DNA from: Novosphingobium sediminis | Lineage (GTDB): Bacteria > Pseudomonadota > Alphaproteobacteria > Sphingomonadales > Sphingomonadaceae | Assembly (NCBI RefSeq): GCF_007991615.1 | Contig: NZ_BJYR01000021.1 | Location: 62,001 to 126,000 of the forward strand | Direction: 5' to 3' | DNA: 64,000 nucleotides | Shown here: positions 44,176-52,091 of the stretch, piece after piece | How positions within the stretch are numbered: the stretch's first letter is position 1 | How the letters are laid out: the number at the start of each line of letters is the position of its first letter | Notes under the pieces: generated by a model | Told to the model about the DNA's origin: nothing | The model's database searches: none | What the model saw: the letters and a program-made list of their open reading frames with translations, nothing else | Program-made: the position numbers and the translations under genes

Positions 44176-44799
44176 TCAAGCCTGCAACTGCTTTTCGACA
44201 AGCGCAATCGCCGCAGCAATGGCTGCATCGATGGGGAGGTCCGAGGTGTCGAGCAACGCAGCCCCATCGGCCTGCCGCAGCGGTGCGGCGGCGCGGGTGC
44301 GGTCGCGTTCGTCGCGGGCGGCGAGGTCCGCCTCGATTTCCTCGCGGGTCACGTTCTCGCCGCGCTTCTGCATTTCCGCCCAGCGGCGCAGCGCACGGGC
44401 CGCTACGCTCGCGGTTACGAAGAGCTTTGCCTCGGCTTCGGGCGCGATGACGGTGGCGATATCGCGGCCATCCAGCACCGCCCCGCCGGGCTGGCGTGCG
44501 AAGGCCTGCTGGCGCGCAAGCAGCGCGGCGCGCACGGCGGGATGGATCGAGACCCGGCTGGCGAGCGCCCCTGTCTCTTCGCTGCGCAGGGCATCGTCTT
44601 CTAGCAGGCTTTCCGGAAAATCGGCGGCGGCGAGGGCGTGGTCCGGATCATCGGGATTGCCCGCGGTGAGGAATACCTGGCGACCAACGGCCCGATACAA
44701 CAGGCCGGTATCGAGGTGCGGCAGGCCGTAATGCGCGGCAAGCGCCTTGGCGATGGTGCCCTTGCCCGAAGCGGTGGGCCCGTCGATGGCGATGATCAT
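44176..44799 (-). CDS. cmk: (d)CMP kinase
   Basis: Phosphorylates CMP and dCMP. The 207-residue product has the P-loop IDGPTASGKGTIAKALA, LDTGLLYRAVG and the nucleotide-binding DGRDIATVIAPEAEAKLFVTAS. Overlaps aroA (ATGA), a common alphaproteobacterial arrangement. Confidence 0.97.
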   Translation of the reverse strand: MIIAIDGPTASGKGTIAKALAAHYGLPHLDTGLLYRAVGRQVFLTAGNPDDPDHALAAADFPESLLEDDALRSEETGALASRVSIHPAVRAALLARQQAFARQPGGAVLDGRDIATVIAPEAEAKLFVTASVAARALRRWAEMQKRGENVTREEIEADLAARDERDRTRAAAPLRQADGAALLDTSDLPIDAAIAAAIALVEKQLQA

Positions 44800-46157
44800 G
44801 CGGCTTCTCCTGCCTGTCCGGAAGCCTTTGCCAACAGCGCTTCGAACACAGGGAAGCTGGTGGCGATGGGGCGGGTGTCGTCGATGTCCACACCGGCGCG
44901 GCTGGCGAGGCCGGCCACGGCCATGCTCATCGCGATGCGGTGGTCGAGGTGAGTGGCAACGGGGGCGTTGTCCGTGCCGCGCAGCGGTTCGCCGCCAGTG
45001 CCGTCGATGATCAGGCCGTCGTCGGTTTCGGTCACGGTCGCGCCGGCCTGCTCCAGCGCCACGCGCATCACCGTGATCCGGTCGCTTTCCTTGACACGCA
45101 GTTCTTCAAGACCGGTCGTGACCGTGCGCCCACTCGCAAGCGCTGCCGCCACGAACAGCACCGGAAACTCGTCCACCATGCTCGGCACAACCGCCGGATC
45201 GACTGCAATGCCGGTAAGCGCCGAGTGCCGCACCCGCAGGTCCGCCACCGGCTCGCCGCCAACATCGCGGCGATCGAGTTCCTCGATCTGCCCGCCCATA
45301 TCGCGCAGCACGCCAAGCAGCGCGGCGCGGGTCGGGTTCAGGCCGACGTTCTCGATCACGAGGTCCGAACCCGGCACCAGCAGTGCCGCCACCACAAAGA
45401 ACGCAGCGGACGAAGGATCGCCGGGCACTTCGATGGTCTGAGGCCTCAGTTCAGCCTCGCCGGTGAGACGAATCGTGCGCGTGCCGTCCGCCGCAACTTC
45501 AACCGTGAGGTCTGCGCCAAAGCCTCGCAAAATGCGCTCTGAATGGTCGCGCGTCGGCACCGGCTCGATCACCGTGGTCACGCCCGGCGTGTTGAGCCCC
45601 GCCAGCAGGACGGCGCTCTTCACTTGCGCCGAGGCAACCGGCAGGCGGTAGCTGATCGGCACGGCAGGCGCGATGCCGCGCAGGGTCAAGGGGAGGCGGC
45701 CACCCGGCGCCGAAGTGAAATCCGCGCCCATCTGCGAGAGCGGATCGATCACGCGGCCCATCGGGCGCTTGGACAGACTGGCATCGCCGATGAACGTGGC
45801 GGTGATCGCATGGCTGGCGACGAGGCCCATGAGGAGTCGTGTAGATGTGCCCGAATTGCCCATGTCGAGAGCCTGCTTCGGCTGGAGCAACCCGCCCACG
45901 CCGACGCCGTCGATGACCCACTCACCATGCGCCAGCCGTTCGATGCTGGCCCCCATCGCGCGCATCGCGGCGGCGGTCGACATCACGTCCTCACCCTCCA
46001 GCAGCCCCGTAACGCGCGTGCGCCCCACTGCCAGCGCACCGAGCATGATCGAGCGGTGGCTGATCGATTTGTCGCCCGGCACGCGGATCCGCCCGGTGAG
46101 TGGCCCGCTGGCCGTGAAGCGGCGAGGGCGCGGAGCGGAGGTTTCGGCTGAATGCAC
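44796..46157 (-). CDS. aroA: 3-phosphoshikimate 1-carboxyvinyltransferase (EPSP synthase)
   Basis: Sixth step of the shikimate pathway. The 453-residue product has IRVPGDKSISHRSIMLGAL near the N-terminus and FIGDASLSKRPMGRV, ASAQVKSAVLLAGL, LEELRVKESDRI, and HLDHRIAMSMAV. These are the class II (CP4-type) landmarks. The glyphosate-site loop reads DMGNSGTSTRLLMG with Gly where CP4 has Ala. The start is GTG at 46157; no ATG occurs before the conserved core. Divergent from the zinc-ribbon gene. Confidence 0.95.
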   Translation of the reverse strand: MHSAETSAPRPRRFTASGPLTGRIRVPGDKSISHRSIMLGALAVGRTRVTGLLEGEDVMSTAAAMRAMGASIERLAHGEWVIDGVGVGGLLQPKQALDMGNSGTSTRLLMGLVASHAITATFIGDASLSKRPMGRVIDPLSQMGADFTSAPGGRLPLTLRGIAPAVPISYRLPVASAQVKSAVLLAGLNTPGVTTVIEPVPTRDHSERILRGFGADLTVEVAADGTRTIRLTGEAELRPQTIEVPGDPSSAAFFVVAALLVPGSDLVIENVGLNPTRAALLGVLRDMGGQIEELDRRDVGGEPVADLRVRHSALTGIAVDPAVVPSMVDEFPVLFVAAALASGRTVTTGLEELRVKESDRITVMRVALEQAGATVTETDDGLIIDGTGGEPLRGTDNAPVATHLDHRIAMSMAVAGLASRAGVDIDDTRPIATSFPVFEALLAKASGQAGEAA

Positions 46158-46331
46158 TTTGGCGGGTCTTTCCGGGGTCTGGTACGGTCGTGGAAATGGG
46201 CGCGCTTTTGACAGCGCCCCGCGCCTATGGCAAGGCGCGCGCCGCGCTTGATTCTAAGGACTGCCGTCCCCATCAAGCACCGCTATTGAGCCGTCCGCAC
46301 CTGCCGCGGGCGCCAGACTTAAGGATTACGC

Positions 46332-46649
46332 ATGGTCAAGCCTGAATGGGGCGCAAAGCACGGCTGCCCGAAGTGCGGCACCCGCTTCTACGACATGGGC
46401 AAGGATGACCCGGTCACCTGCGTCGAATGCAAGTACAGCTGGACGCCTGAACCGGTGCTCAAGTCCAAGCAGCCGATCCCCTACGAGGAGATTCAGAAGG
46501 AGAAGGCCGACGTCGCGCCCGACGTCGATCTGGCCGACGAAGATCTCGACATCGACGAGGATGCCGATTCGCCCGACAACGACGTCGATCTTGGCGGCGA
46601 TGACGATCTTGGCGTCCCCGGCCACGACGGCGAGGACGAAGAAGTCTGA
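46332..46649 (+). CDS. FYDLN-acid zinc-ribbon protein (TIGR02300 family)
   Basis: A 105-residue protein restricted largely to alphaproteobacteria. It starts KPEWGAKHGCPKCGTRFYDMGKDDP and continues VTCVECKY, giving two CxxC knuckles of a zinc ribbon (Cys12/15, Cys30/33). The rest is a long acidic run (DVDLADEDLDIDEDADSPDN). Length and composition match the family; function is unknown. It is divergent from aroA and upstream of tRNA-Ala. Confidence 0.92.
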   Translation: MVKPEWGAKHGCPKCGTRFYDMGKDDPVTCVECKYSWTPEPVLKSKQPIPYEEIQKEKADVAPDVDLADEDLDIDEDADSPDNDVDLGGDDDLGVPGHDGEDEEV

Positions 46650-46741
46650 GTTTCCACGCGCCGGAGCGTTCGGGCCCCCCCACTTTTTGAGGTGGCGGCC
46701 CGGCGCTCCGGCAGTGAATTTCCGCTGTTGCAAATTTTGTG

Positions 46742-46770
46742 TTGCCAGCGCGATGGGCCTCGCATAAAGG
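46742..46770 (+). promoter_or_regulatory. Candidate promoter for tRNA-Ala
   Basis: TTGCCA, a 17-base spacer and TAAAGG are arranged as a housekeeping -35/-10 pair 67 bases before the tRNA. The -10 box is weak, so this is tentative. Confidence 0.4.
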
Positions 46771-46836
46771 CGCGGTCCTCCGGCGGTTCGCCCGCCGGTC
46801 CGTAGTGCCTCCAGCGGCACTTCGCGAAATGGTTAT

Positions 46837-46912
46837 GGGGCCTTAGCTCAGCTGGGAGAGCGCCTGCATGGCATGCAGGAGGTCAGCGGTTCGATCCCGC
46901 TAGGCTCCACCA
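46837..46912 (+). tRNA. tRNA-Ala (anticodon GGC)
   Basis: Seventy-six bases forming a full cloverleaf: acceptor GGGGCCT/AGGCTCC, anticodon stem CCTGC/GCAGG around ATGGCAT (anticodon GGC), T-arm TTCGATC, A discriminator and encoded CCA. Confidence 0.97.
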
Positions 46913-47130
46913 TTTCTCCTCACATCGGCAATCAGTGCTTGGCACGGGGCGAAACCCGCCGCGCGAAATGCGGTGCCATTGACGCACATCACACCCCTCC
47001 TTAGGCATGCGCGGTATCGGGTTCATCGGCGATACAATCTTCGCCGGATAACAAAGGCCATGCAGCGGCGGCAAAGCTCCGGATCAGACCGGAGCCGGCG
47101 TCAACGTGCATTTCAGGGGTGCCATTGCTG

Positions 47131-47733
47131 ATGAACACGTCTCGTCCGTCCCTCCGCCGCAGGCTGAGCGCTGCTATCGGCATTGTCGCCTGCGGTTCAC
47201 TCGCGGCGACAAATGCCAGCGCGCAGTTCGGCGGGTTCGGCTTGCCTTCATTGCCGAGCGTGCCGACAAGCTCGTCGAAGAGCTCTGACGGCTGCCCCAA
47301 GGGCAAAAGCAAGAGCGAAGGCTCGGCGGTGCTGGGCGGCCTGATCGGGCAGGGCCTTGGCCGTGCTGCGGGCTCGGCCGGGGTTTCGAGCTACTTTCCG
47401 ATCGCAGACGTTGCGGGCACGCTGACCAACGCCATCGCCTGCAAGCTGGATCCTGCCGAACAGAAGCAGGCCGCCAACGCCACGATCGAAGCGACGCGCG
47501 GCGAGACGAGCGATGTCGAGCCGCCGCCCGTGGGTGCGTCCTCCTCTTGGACATCCGAAACGCGCGAGAACGTGTCGGGCACCTCCACCGTGGTCGCGCG
47601 CAATGACAACGATCAGGGCGGCATGCAGTGCATCACCGTCAGCGACGTCATCATCGTCAATGGCGAGGAGACCACCGCCAACAAGCGCATGTGCCGCAAG
47701 CCCGGCCAGGCGCGTTATGCGCTGATGGCCTGA
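47131..47733 (+). CDS. Exported glycine-zipper surface-antigen-like protein
   Basis: A 200-residue protein with signal peptide RLSAAIGIVACGSLAATNASA. The middle carries VLGGLIGQGLGRAAGSAG, a glycine-zipper helix, and the C-terminus (GGMQCITVSDVIIVNGEETT, KRMCRKPG) resembles the C-terminal domain of the Rickettsia 17-kDa/RT0821-type surface antigens. ATG 47131 was chosen; a GTG at 47119 adds four residues. It is followed three bases later by the ClpP-like gene. Confidence 0.7.
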   Translation: MNTSRPSLRRRLSAAIGIVACGSLAATNASAQFGGFGLPSLPSVPTSSSKSSDGCPKGKSKSEGSAVLGGLIGQGLGRAAGSAGVSSYFPIADVAGTLTNAIACKLDPAEQKQAANATIEATRGETSDVEPPPVGASSSWTSETRENVSGTSTVVARNDNDQGGMQCITVSDVIIVNGEETTANKRMCRKPGQARYALMA

Positions 47734-47736
47734 GCG

Positions 47737-48453
47737 ATGGGCCGCTTGCGCAGCCTTGCCCTTGGTGCTGCCGGGATTGCGCTCATTGCCGCCAAGCCCG
47801 TTGCCGTGGTGATGGACAAGGACAATCCCTCCTGCCCCGCCGCGCCCGATTGGGGGCAGGCCAAGGCGATTGCGCTGACCGCGGCCGACATGGGCGGCAA
47901 GCACGTGCTGATCGCCGACGGGATCATCGATTCGACCCTGCCCAAGCGTCTCAAGGCCGCGCTCGATGCGGATGAGCGGATCGAGGAGATCTGGATCAAG
48001 TCGCGCGGCGGCGATGCGCGTGCCGGCAACCTCGCCGGCAAGGTGATCCGCAGCTATCCGGGCATGGTGACGCGCATTCCCCGGGGCTGGACCTGCTTTT
48101 CCGCGTGCAACTTCGTGTTCATGGGCGGCGACCGGCGCTTCGTCGATCCCGGCGGCGTGTTCATGGTCCACATGTTCACCCATACCGGCGACCGCGACAC
48201 GATCGAGATTTCGGTCGAGGAGGGCAGCGCCGAGACCACCCGCCTGATCGGCCAGATCGAACAGGACAGCGCGCTGCTTGCCAGCGAGGACAATGATTTC
48301 CTCATCCGCATGGGCATCAGCCGCAAGTTGCTGACCGAAGTAATGTACAAGCAGCAGGCCGTGGCGACCGCGGCCAACAAGACCACCCGCTATTGCCTGA
48401 GCCAGGACGAAGTGCGCAAATATAACGTGGTGCCCAAGGAGACGGCAGGCTAG
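47737..48453 (+). CDS. Periplasmic ClpP/crotonase-fold protein (COG3904-like)
   Basis: A 238-residue protein with an N-terminal signal or anchor (RSLALGAAGIALIAAKPVAV). The fold pattern IWIKSRGGDARAGNLAG, then WTCFSACNFVFMGGDRR with candidate nucleophile Ser122, then PGGVFMVHMF with His145, matches periplasmic ClpP-like proteins. A protease-like activity is possible but the acid residue is not obvious. Second gene of a likely operon with the glycine-zipper protein and perhaps the Hsp70 gene. Confidence 0.78.
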   Translation: MGRLRSLALGAAGIALIAAKPVAVVMDKDNPSCPAAPDWGQAKAIALTAADMGGKHVLIADGIIDSTLPKRLKAALDADERIEEIWIKSRGGDARAGNLAGKVIRSYPGMVTRIPRGWTCFSACNFVFMGGDRRFVDPGGVFMVHMFTHTGDRDTIEISVEEGSAETTRLIGQIEQDSALLASEDNDFLIRMGISRKLLTEVMYKQQAVATAANKTTRYCLSQDEVRKYNVVPKETAG

Positions 48454-48510
48454 GGGCGTCGGCCCGCTGCGAATCGGCGGCGGCTCCTGATCCGAAAGCT
48501 GCGTTCCTCC

Positions 48511-49833
48511 ATGCCTGCCCAGACCTCCCTTGCGCCTGCGGTCGGCATCGACTTCGGCACGACCAACTCAGTCGTCGCCCGCGCCGCGGCTGCCGGCAGC
48601 GTCGATCTCGTCCGGTTCACCGCGCCCGATCAGGCTAGCGCGGTGTTCCGGTCCGCGCTGTGCTTCTGGCAGGACGACGCCCTGCGCGGCGGATTGGGCC
48701 ACGAAGCAGGGCCTTGGGCCATCGCCGAGTTCCTTGCTGATCCGCAAGGCTCGCGGTTCCTGCAGTCGTTCAAGTCGGTAGCGGCCAGCGCGACCTTCGA
48801 GCACGCTCCGGTCTTCAACAAAAGGCTGACATTCGAAGTTCTTGGCCAGCGGTTTCTGGATCACCTGATCGATCATGCGGGCGATGCCTTGCGCGATCTG
48901 CCGGAACGGATCGTGGTGGGGAGGCCGGTGCGCTATGTCGGCGCGCGGCCCGATCCGGTGCTGGCGCGGTCGCGCTATAACGGGATGTTTGCCCGGCTGG
49001 GGTGCGAGATCCACTATGTCTATGAACCGCTCGGCGCTGCCTACGGCTTCGCTTCGCGGCTCAGCGATCCGGCAACCTTGCTGGTGGCTGATTTCGGCGG
49101 CGGCACGAGCGACTTTTCGATTGTCCGCGTCGAAGCGCCGGATGCGCCGCGCCGCTGTGTACCGCTTGCTTCGGCTGGTGTCGGCATCGCGGGCGACCGG
49201 TTCGATTTCCGCATCATGGACCAGCTTGTCCTGCCGTTGCTGGGCAAGGGCAGCACCTACCGCTCGTTCGACAAGGTGCTCGAGATCCCGCCCGGCTACT
49301 TTGCCGATTTCAGCGATTGGTCCCGGCTGGCCCTGATGCGCAACCGGCGCACGCTGGCGGAACTGGGCAAGCTGCGCATGGCCGCGACCGATGCGGAGGC
49401 GATTGGCCGAATGATCGCCGTGGTCGAGAACGAGCTTGGCTACGGCCTCTATGAAGCGGTCGGCGCTGTGAAGCGTGATCTTTCAAGCCAGACCCACGCC
49501 GCATTCACGTTCGAGGGGGAGGGGCTTTCCGTGAGCGCAGATGTCAGCCGCGCCGACTTCGAACGCTGGATAGCGCCCGATCTTGCGCAACTTGAGGCCG
49601 GCGTCGACCGCGTGCTGGCGCGGGCGGGGATGGAGCCGGGGCAAATCGACCATGTCTTCCTGACTGGCGGCTCATCGCTGATTCCGGCCGTGCGCCGCCT
49701 GTTCGAACAGCGTTTCGGCGAATCGCGCATTGCCAGCGGCAATGAATTGACGTCCATTGCCCACGGCCTTGCGCTGATCGGCAGCGCGCCCGATCTTGCC
49801 GAATGGACGGTCGAGGAAGTGGAGGAAGCATGA
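48511..49833 (+). CDS. Hsp70-family protein, YegD-like, lacking the substrate-binding domain
   Basis: A 440-residue actin/Hsp70-fold ATPase. Phosphate 1 motif VGIDFGTTNS (about 11-20), phosphate 2 LLVADFGGGTSDFSIV (about 190-205) and adenosine motif VFLTGGSSLIPAVRR (about 388-402). DnaK is about 640 residues; the peptide-binding domain is missing, as in YegD. The substrate is unknown. The stop overlaps the GreA-like gene by ATGA. Confidence 0.9.
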   Translation: MPAQTSLAPAVGIDFGTTNSVVARAAAAGSVDLVRFTAPDQASAVFRSALCFWQDDALRGGLGHEAGPWAIAEFLADPQGSRFLQSFKSVAASATFEHAPVFNKRLTFEVLGQRFLDHLIDHAGDALRDLPERIVVGRPVRYVGARPDPVLARSRYNGMFARLGCEIHYVYEPLGAAYGFASRLSDPATLLVADFGGGTSDFSIVRVEAPDAPRRCVPLASAGVGIAGDRFDFRIMDQLVLPLLGKGSTYRSFDKVLEIPPGYFADFSDWSRLALMRNRRTLAELGKLRMAATDAEAIGRMIAVVENELGYGLYEAVGAVKRDLSSQTHAAFTFEGEGLSVSADVSRADFERWIAPDLAQLEAGVDRVLARAGMEPGQIDHVFLTGGSSLIPAVRRLFEQRFGESRIASGNELTSIAHGLALIGSAPDLAEWTVEEVEEA

Positions 49834-50288
49834 GTGTCGCATTCCGCCGCGAAAGCGATGACGAACATCTCGAGCCGAAATTCGAGCTGCCGATCCCGCC
49901 TGGGCCGAACCTTGTCACCGAGCGCGGCCTCGCGCTGATCGCGGCGCGCGTCGAAACGCTGGAGGAGGAGCTGGCCGGGCTCTCCGATGAAACCGAAATC
50001 AAGCGCGTGAAGCGCGATCTGCGCTACTGGCGCACCCGGCAGGCGACTGCGCAGGTCATGCCAATTCCGGACGGCGGCGTTGTCGCGTTCGGTTCGAAAG
50101 TCACTTTCACGCTGAACGGCAAGGAGCGCACGATCACGCTCGTTGGTGATGACGAGGCTGATCCCGCCGCTGGCCTGCTCTCGTTCACCGCGCCGCTCAG
50201 CCGCGCGCTGATGGAGGCCGAGGTGGGCGACGAGATCGACTTTGGCGGAAAGCCGGGCGCGATCGAGGTGCTGGGCGTCGGCGCCTAG
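49830..50288 (+). CDS. GreA/GreB-family transcription factor
   Basis: A 152-residue protein with a short N-terminal coiled-coil (ARVETLEEELAGLSDETEIK to RTRQATAQV) and an FKBP-like C-terminal domain (VAFGSKVTFTLNGKERTITL, LLSFTAPLSRALMEAEVGDE). These match the Gre family that rescues backtracked RNA polymerase via acidic coiled-coil-tip residues. The coiled coil is shorter than in E. coli GreA, so it may be a divergent paralogue. Translationally coupled to the Hsp70-like gene. Confidence 0.85.
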   Translation: MSVAFRRESDDEHLEPKFELPIPPGPNLVTERGLALIAARVETLEEELAGLSDETEIKRVKRDLRYWRTRQATAQVMPIPDGGVVAFGSKVTFTLNGKERTITLVGDDEADPAAGLLSFTAPLSRALMEAEVGDEIDFGGKPGAIEVLGVGA

Positions 50289-51220
50289 ACCTTCAGGCCA
50301 ATCTCGCGCAGCCGTTCGTGGAGGTATTCGTCGGCGGTGATCGGGACCGGATAGCGATCCGGGTTTTCCGCGCTCACGCAGCCGGGCAGAGTGCGGATCG
50401 CGAAATCGCTGCGCAGGTGCAGGAAGAACGGCATCGAATAGCGGCTGTGCGCGGCGCGCGTGCCGTCGGGGTTGCGCACGCGGTGCGTGGTTGAAGGCAG
50501 CACGTGGTTGGTGAGGCGCTGCAGCATATCGCCGATATTGACCACCAGCGCCCCCCGCGGCGGCGAGGCGGGAATCCAGCGACCATCGCGGGTGAGCAGT
50601 TCGAGGCCTGCTTCCTCGGCCCCCAGCAGCAGCGTGATGAGATTGATGTCCTCGTGCGCGCCTGCGCGGATCGCGCCGCCCGTCTCGCCGGGAATCGGCG
50701 GATAGTGGAGCAGGCGCAGGATCGAATTTCCACCTGCGATGGCCGGATCGAACCAATCCGGCGCGAGGCCGAGCCTGACCGCGATGTGCGAGAGGATCTC
50801 GGCGCCAATGCGGTCGAACTCGGCGTAAAGCGCGGTGAAGGTCTCGCGGAAGTCTTCGGGCGCATCGGGCCAGACATTTGCGGGCATCGTCGCCGCAAGC
50901 GGGTCACCCGCCGCCAGTTCGCGGCCGACATGCCAGAATTCCTTGAGATCGTGATGCGCCGCGCCCTTGGCGATCTCGGTGCGGAACGGGGTGTAGCCGC
51001 GCTGGCCGCCGCCGCCAGCGATGTGCCAGCGCCGCTTGTCCGCCTCGCCTTGTGCGAAGAAGGCACGCGTCAGTTCCCACCCGCGCGCGACCAGCGCCGA
51101 ATCGAGCCCGTGGTCCTTCACCAGCGCGAAGCCGAAGTGCTGAAAGCTGGCGCCGAGATCTTGAGCCAGATTGCCCGATGGGGCGGCCAGCGAAAGGACG
51201 GGGAGGGTATCGAGGTTCAT
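50285..51220 (-). CDS. 2-oxoglutarate/Fe(II)-dependent oxygenase, isopenicillin N synthase-like
   Basis: A 311-residue non-heme iron oxygenase. The facial triad is complete: His189-x-Asp191 in GAHEDINLITLL and His246 in STTHRVRNP; Arg260-x-Ser262 (HSRYSMPFF) binds 2-oxoglutarate. The N-terminal DIOX domain (GASFQHFGFALVKDHGL) is present. The ATG at 51220 was preferred over an upstream start at 51238. Substrate unknown. Convergent with the GreA-like gene (four-base overlap). Confidence 0.9.
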   Translation of the reverse strand: MNLDTLPVLSLAAPSGNLAQDLGASFQHFGFALVKDHGLDSALVARGWELTRAFFAQGEADKRRWHIAGGGGQRGYTPFRTEIAKGAAHHDLKEFWHVGRELAAGDPLAATMPANVWPDAPEDFRETFTALYAEFDRIGAEILSHIAVRLGLAPDWFDPAIAGGNSILRLLHYPPIPGETGGAIRAGAHEDINLITLLLGAEEAGLELLTRDGRWIPASPPRGALVVNIGDMLQRLTNHVLPSTTHRVRNPDGTRAAHSRYSMPFFLHLRSDFAIRTLPGCVSAENPDRYPVPITADEYLHERLREIGLKV

Positions 51221-51282
51221 GGCTTGCGTGCGATCCAACAGCGATTATGAGCCCTCCCATATCCCGATCCCGGAAGGCATGC

Positions 51283-51723
51283 ATGAGCAAAATCAAGGCG
51301 ACCGAACAGGCCTGGCTGATGAAGTCGGAACCCGACGTTTATGGCTGGGATGACCTCATTGCCGAGGGTGAGGGCACTTGGGACGGTGTGCGCAACCACC
51401 TCGCCGCGCGCAATCTGCGCACCATGCAGGTTGGCGATCTGGCCTTCTTCTATCACTCGAACATCGGCAAGGAGATCGTTGGAATCGTTCGGATCAGCGT
51501 GGCTGGCCTGATTGATCCCACGGACCCGGACGGCAAATGGGCGGCCGTAAAGGTGCAGCCCGTCGCCAAGCTCAAGACGCCGGTCACTCTGGCGACGATC
51601 AAGGCAACGCCCTCGCTCGCGGAGATGGAGTTGCTGCGGCTTTCGCGGCTCTCGGTCTCGGCCGTTCGCGCCGGTGAGTGGGACATCGTGCTGGATATGG
51701 CTGGCGGCACGACTGAAGCTTGA
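51283..51723 (+). CDS. EVE-domain protein (PUA-like fold)
   Basis: A 146-residue protein with AWLMKSEPDVYGWDDLIAEG, TWDGVRNHLAARNLRTM, GDLAFFYHSN and EIVGIVRIS, the full EVE/thymocyte nuclear protein 1 signature. EVE domains bind modified bases in DNA or RNA. ATG 51283 is preceded by GGAAGG. Divergent from the oxygenase gene with 62 bases between. Confidence 0.94.
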   Translation: MSKIKATEQAWLMKSEPDVYGWDDLIAEGEGTWDGVRNHLAARNLRTMQVGDLAFFYHSNIGKEIVGIVRISVAGLIDPTDPDGKWAAVKVQPVAKLKTPVTLATIKATPSLAEMELLRLSRLSVSAVRAGEWDIVLDMAGGTTEA

Positions 51724-51839
51724 CCACCATGCGGCCTGAACCTGCCAGTTGTGTGCCGGATCGAAACAGTTTTGCATTGGAGTGAGGCGCACCGATTCGG
51801 GGCCTCCCCGAATGGTAAATAAAGTCTTAAGACGACGGC

Positions 51840-52088
51840 ATGTTCCTGCGCCGCGCCCCGAATCCTGAACTTGCCGGACATCCCTTCCGCCGCACGCTTC
51901 CCGCGCATGTGCTGAGGCCGCTTCCGATGTTCGAACCCGAAGTGGAAGCCGCGATTGCGGCGCTGCAGTTGCCTGAAGGGGTGCGCTCCAAGCCGGTCGA
52001 TCCCAAGCGGATCACACGGCAGGATGTGAAGGACTTCCTGCTCGCCTACTGCGCCTGCTTCATGGCGGTTTCGGCGTTCATCTTCTGA
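51840..52088 (+). CDS. Small hypothetical protein with C-terminal membrane helix
   Basis: An 82-residue frame (or 53 residues from ATG 51927, which has GAGG about 10 bases upstream). Content: EPEVEAAIAALQLPEGVRSK, then PKRITRQDVKDFLLAYCACFMAVSAFIF, i.e. a charged segment followed by one short hydrophobic tail. I do not recognise it. It is tail to tail with the transporter gene, three bases apart, which supports a real gene end. Confidence 0.5.
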   Translation: MFLRRAPNPELAGHPFRRTLPAHVLRPLPMFEPEVEAAIAALQLPEGVRSKPVDPKRITRQDVKDFLLAYCACFMAVSAFIF

Positions 52089-52091
52089 AGC

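Noticed and set aside
47001..47312. A 103-codon minus-strand frame between tRNA-Ala and the glycine-zipper gene
   Set aside because: It overlaps the signal-peptide region of a better-supported gene on the other strand and shows no motif.
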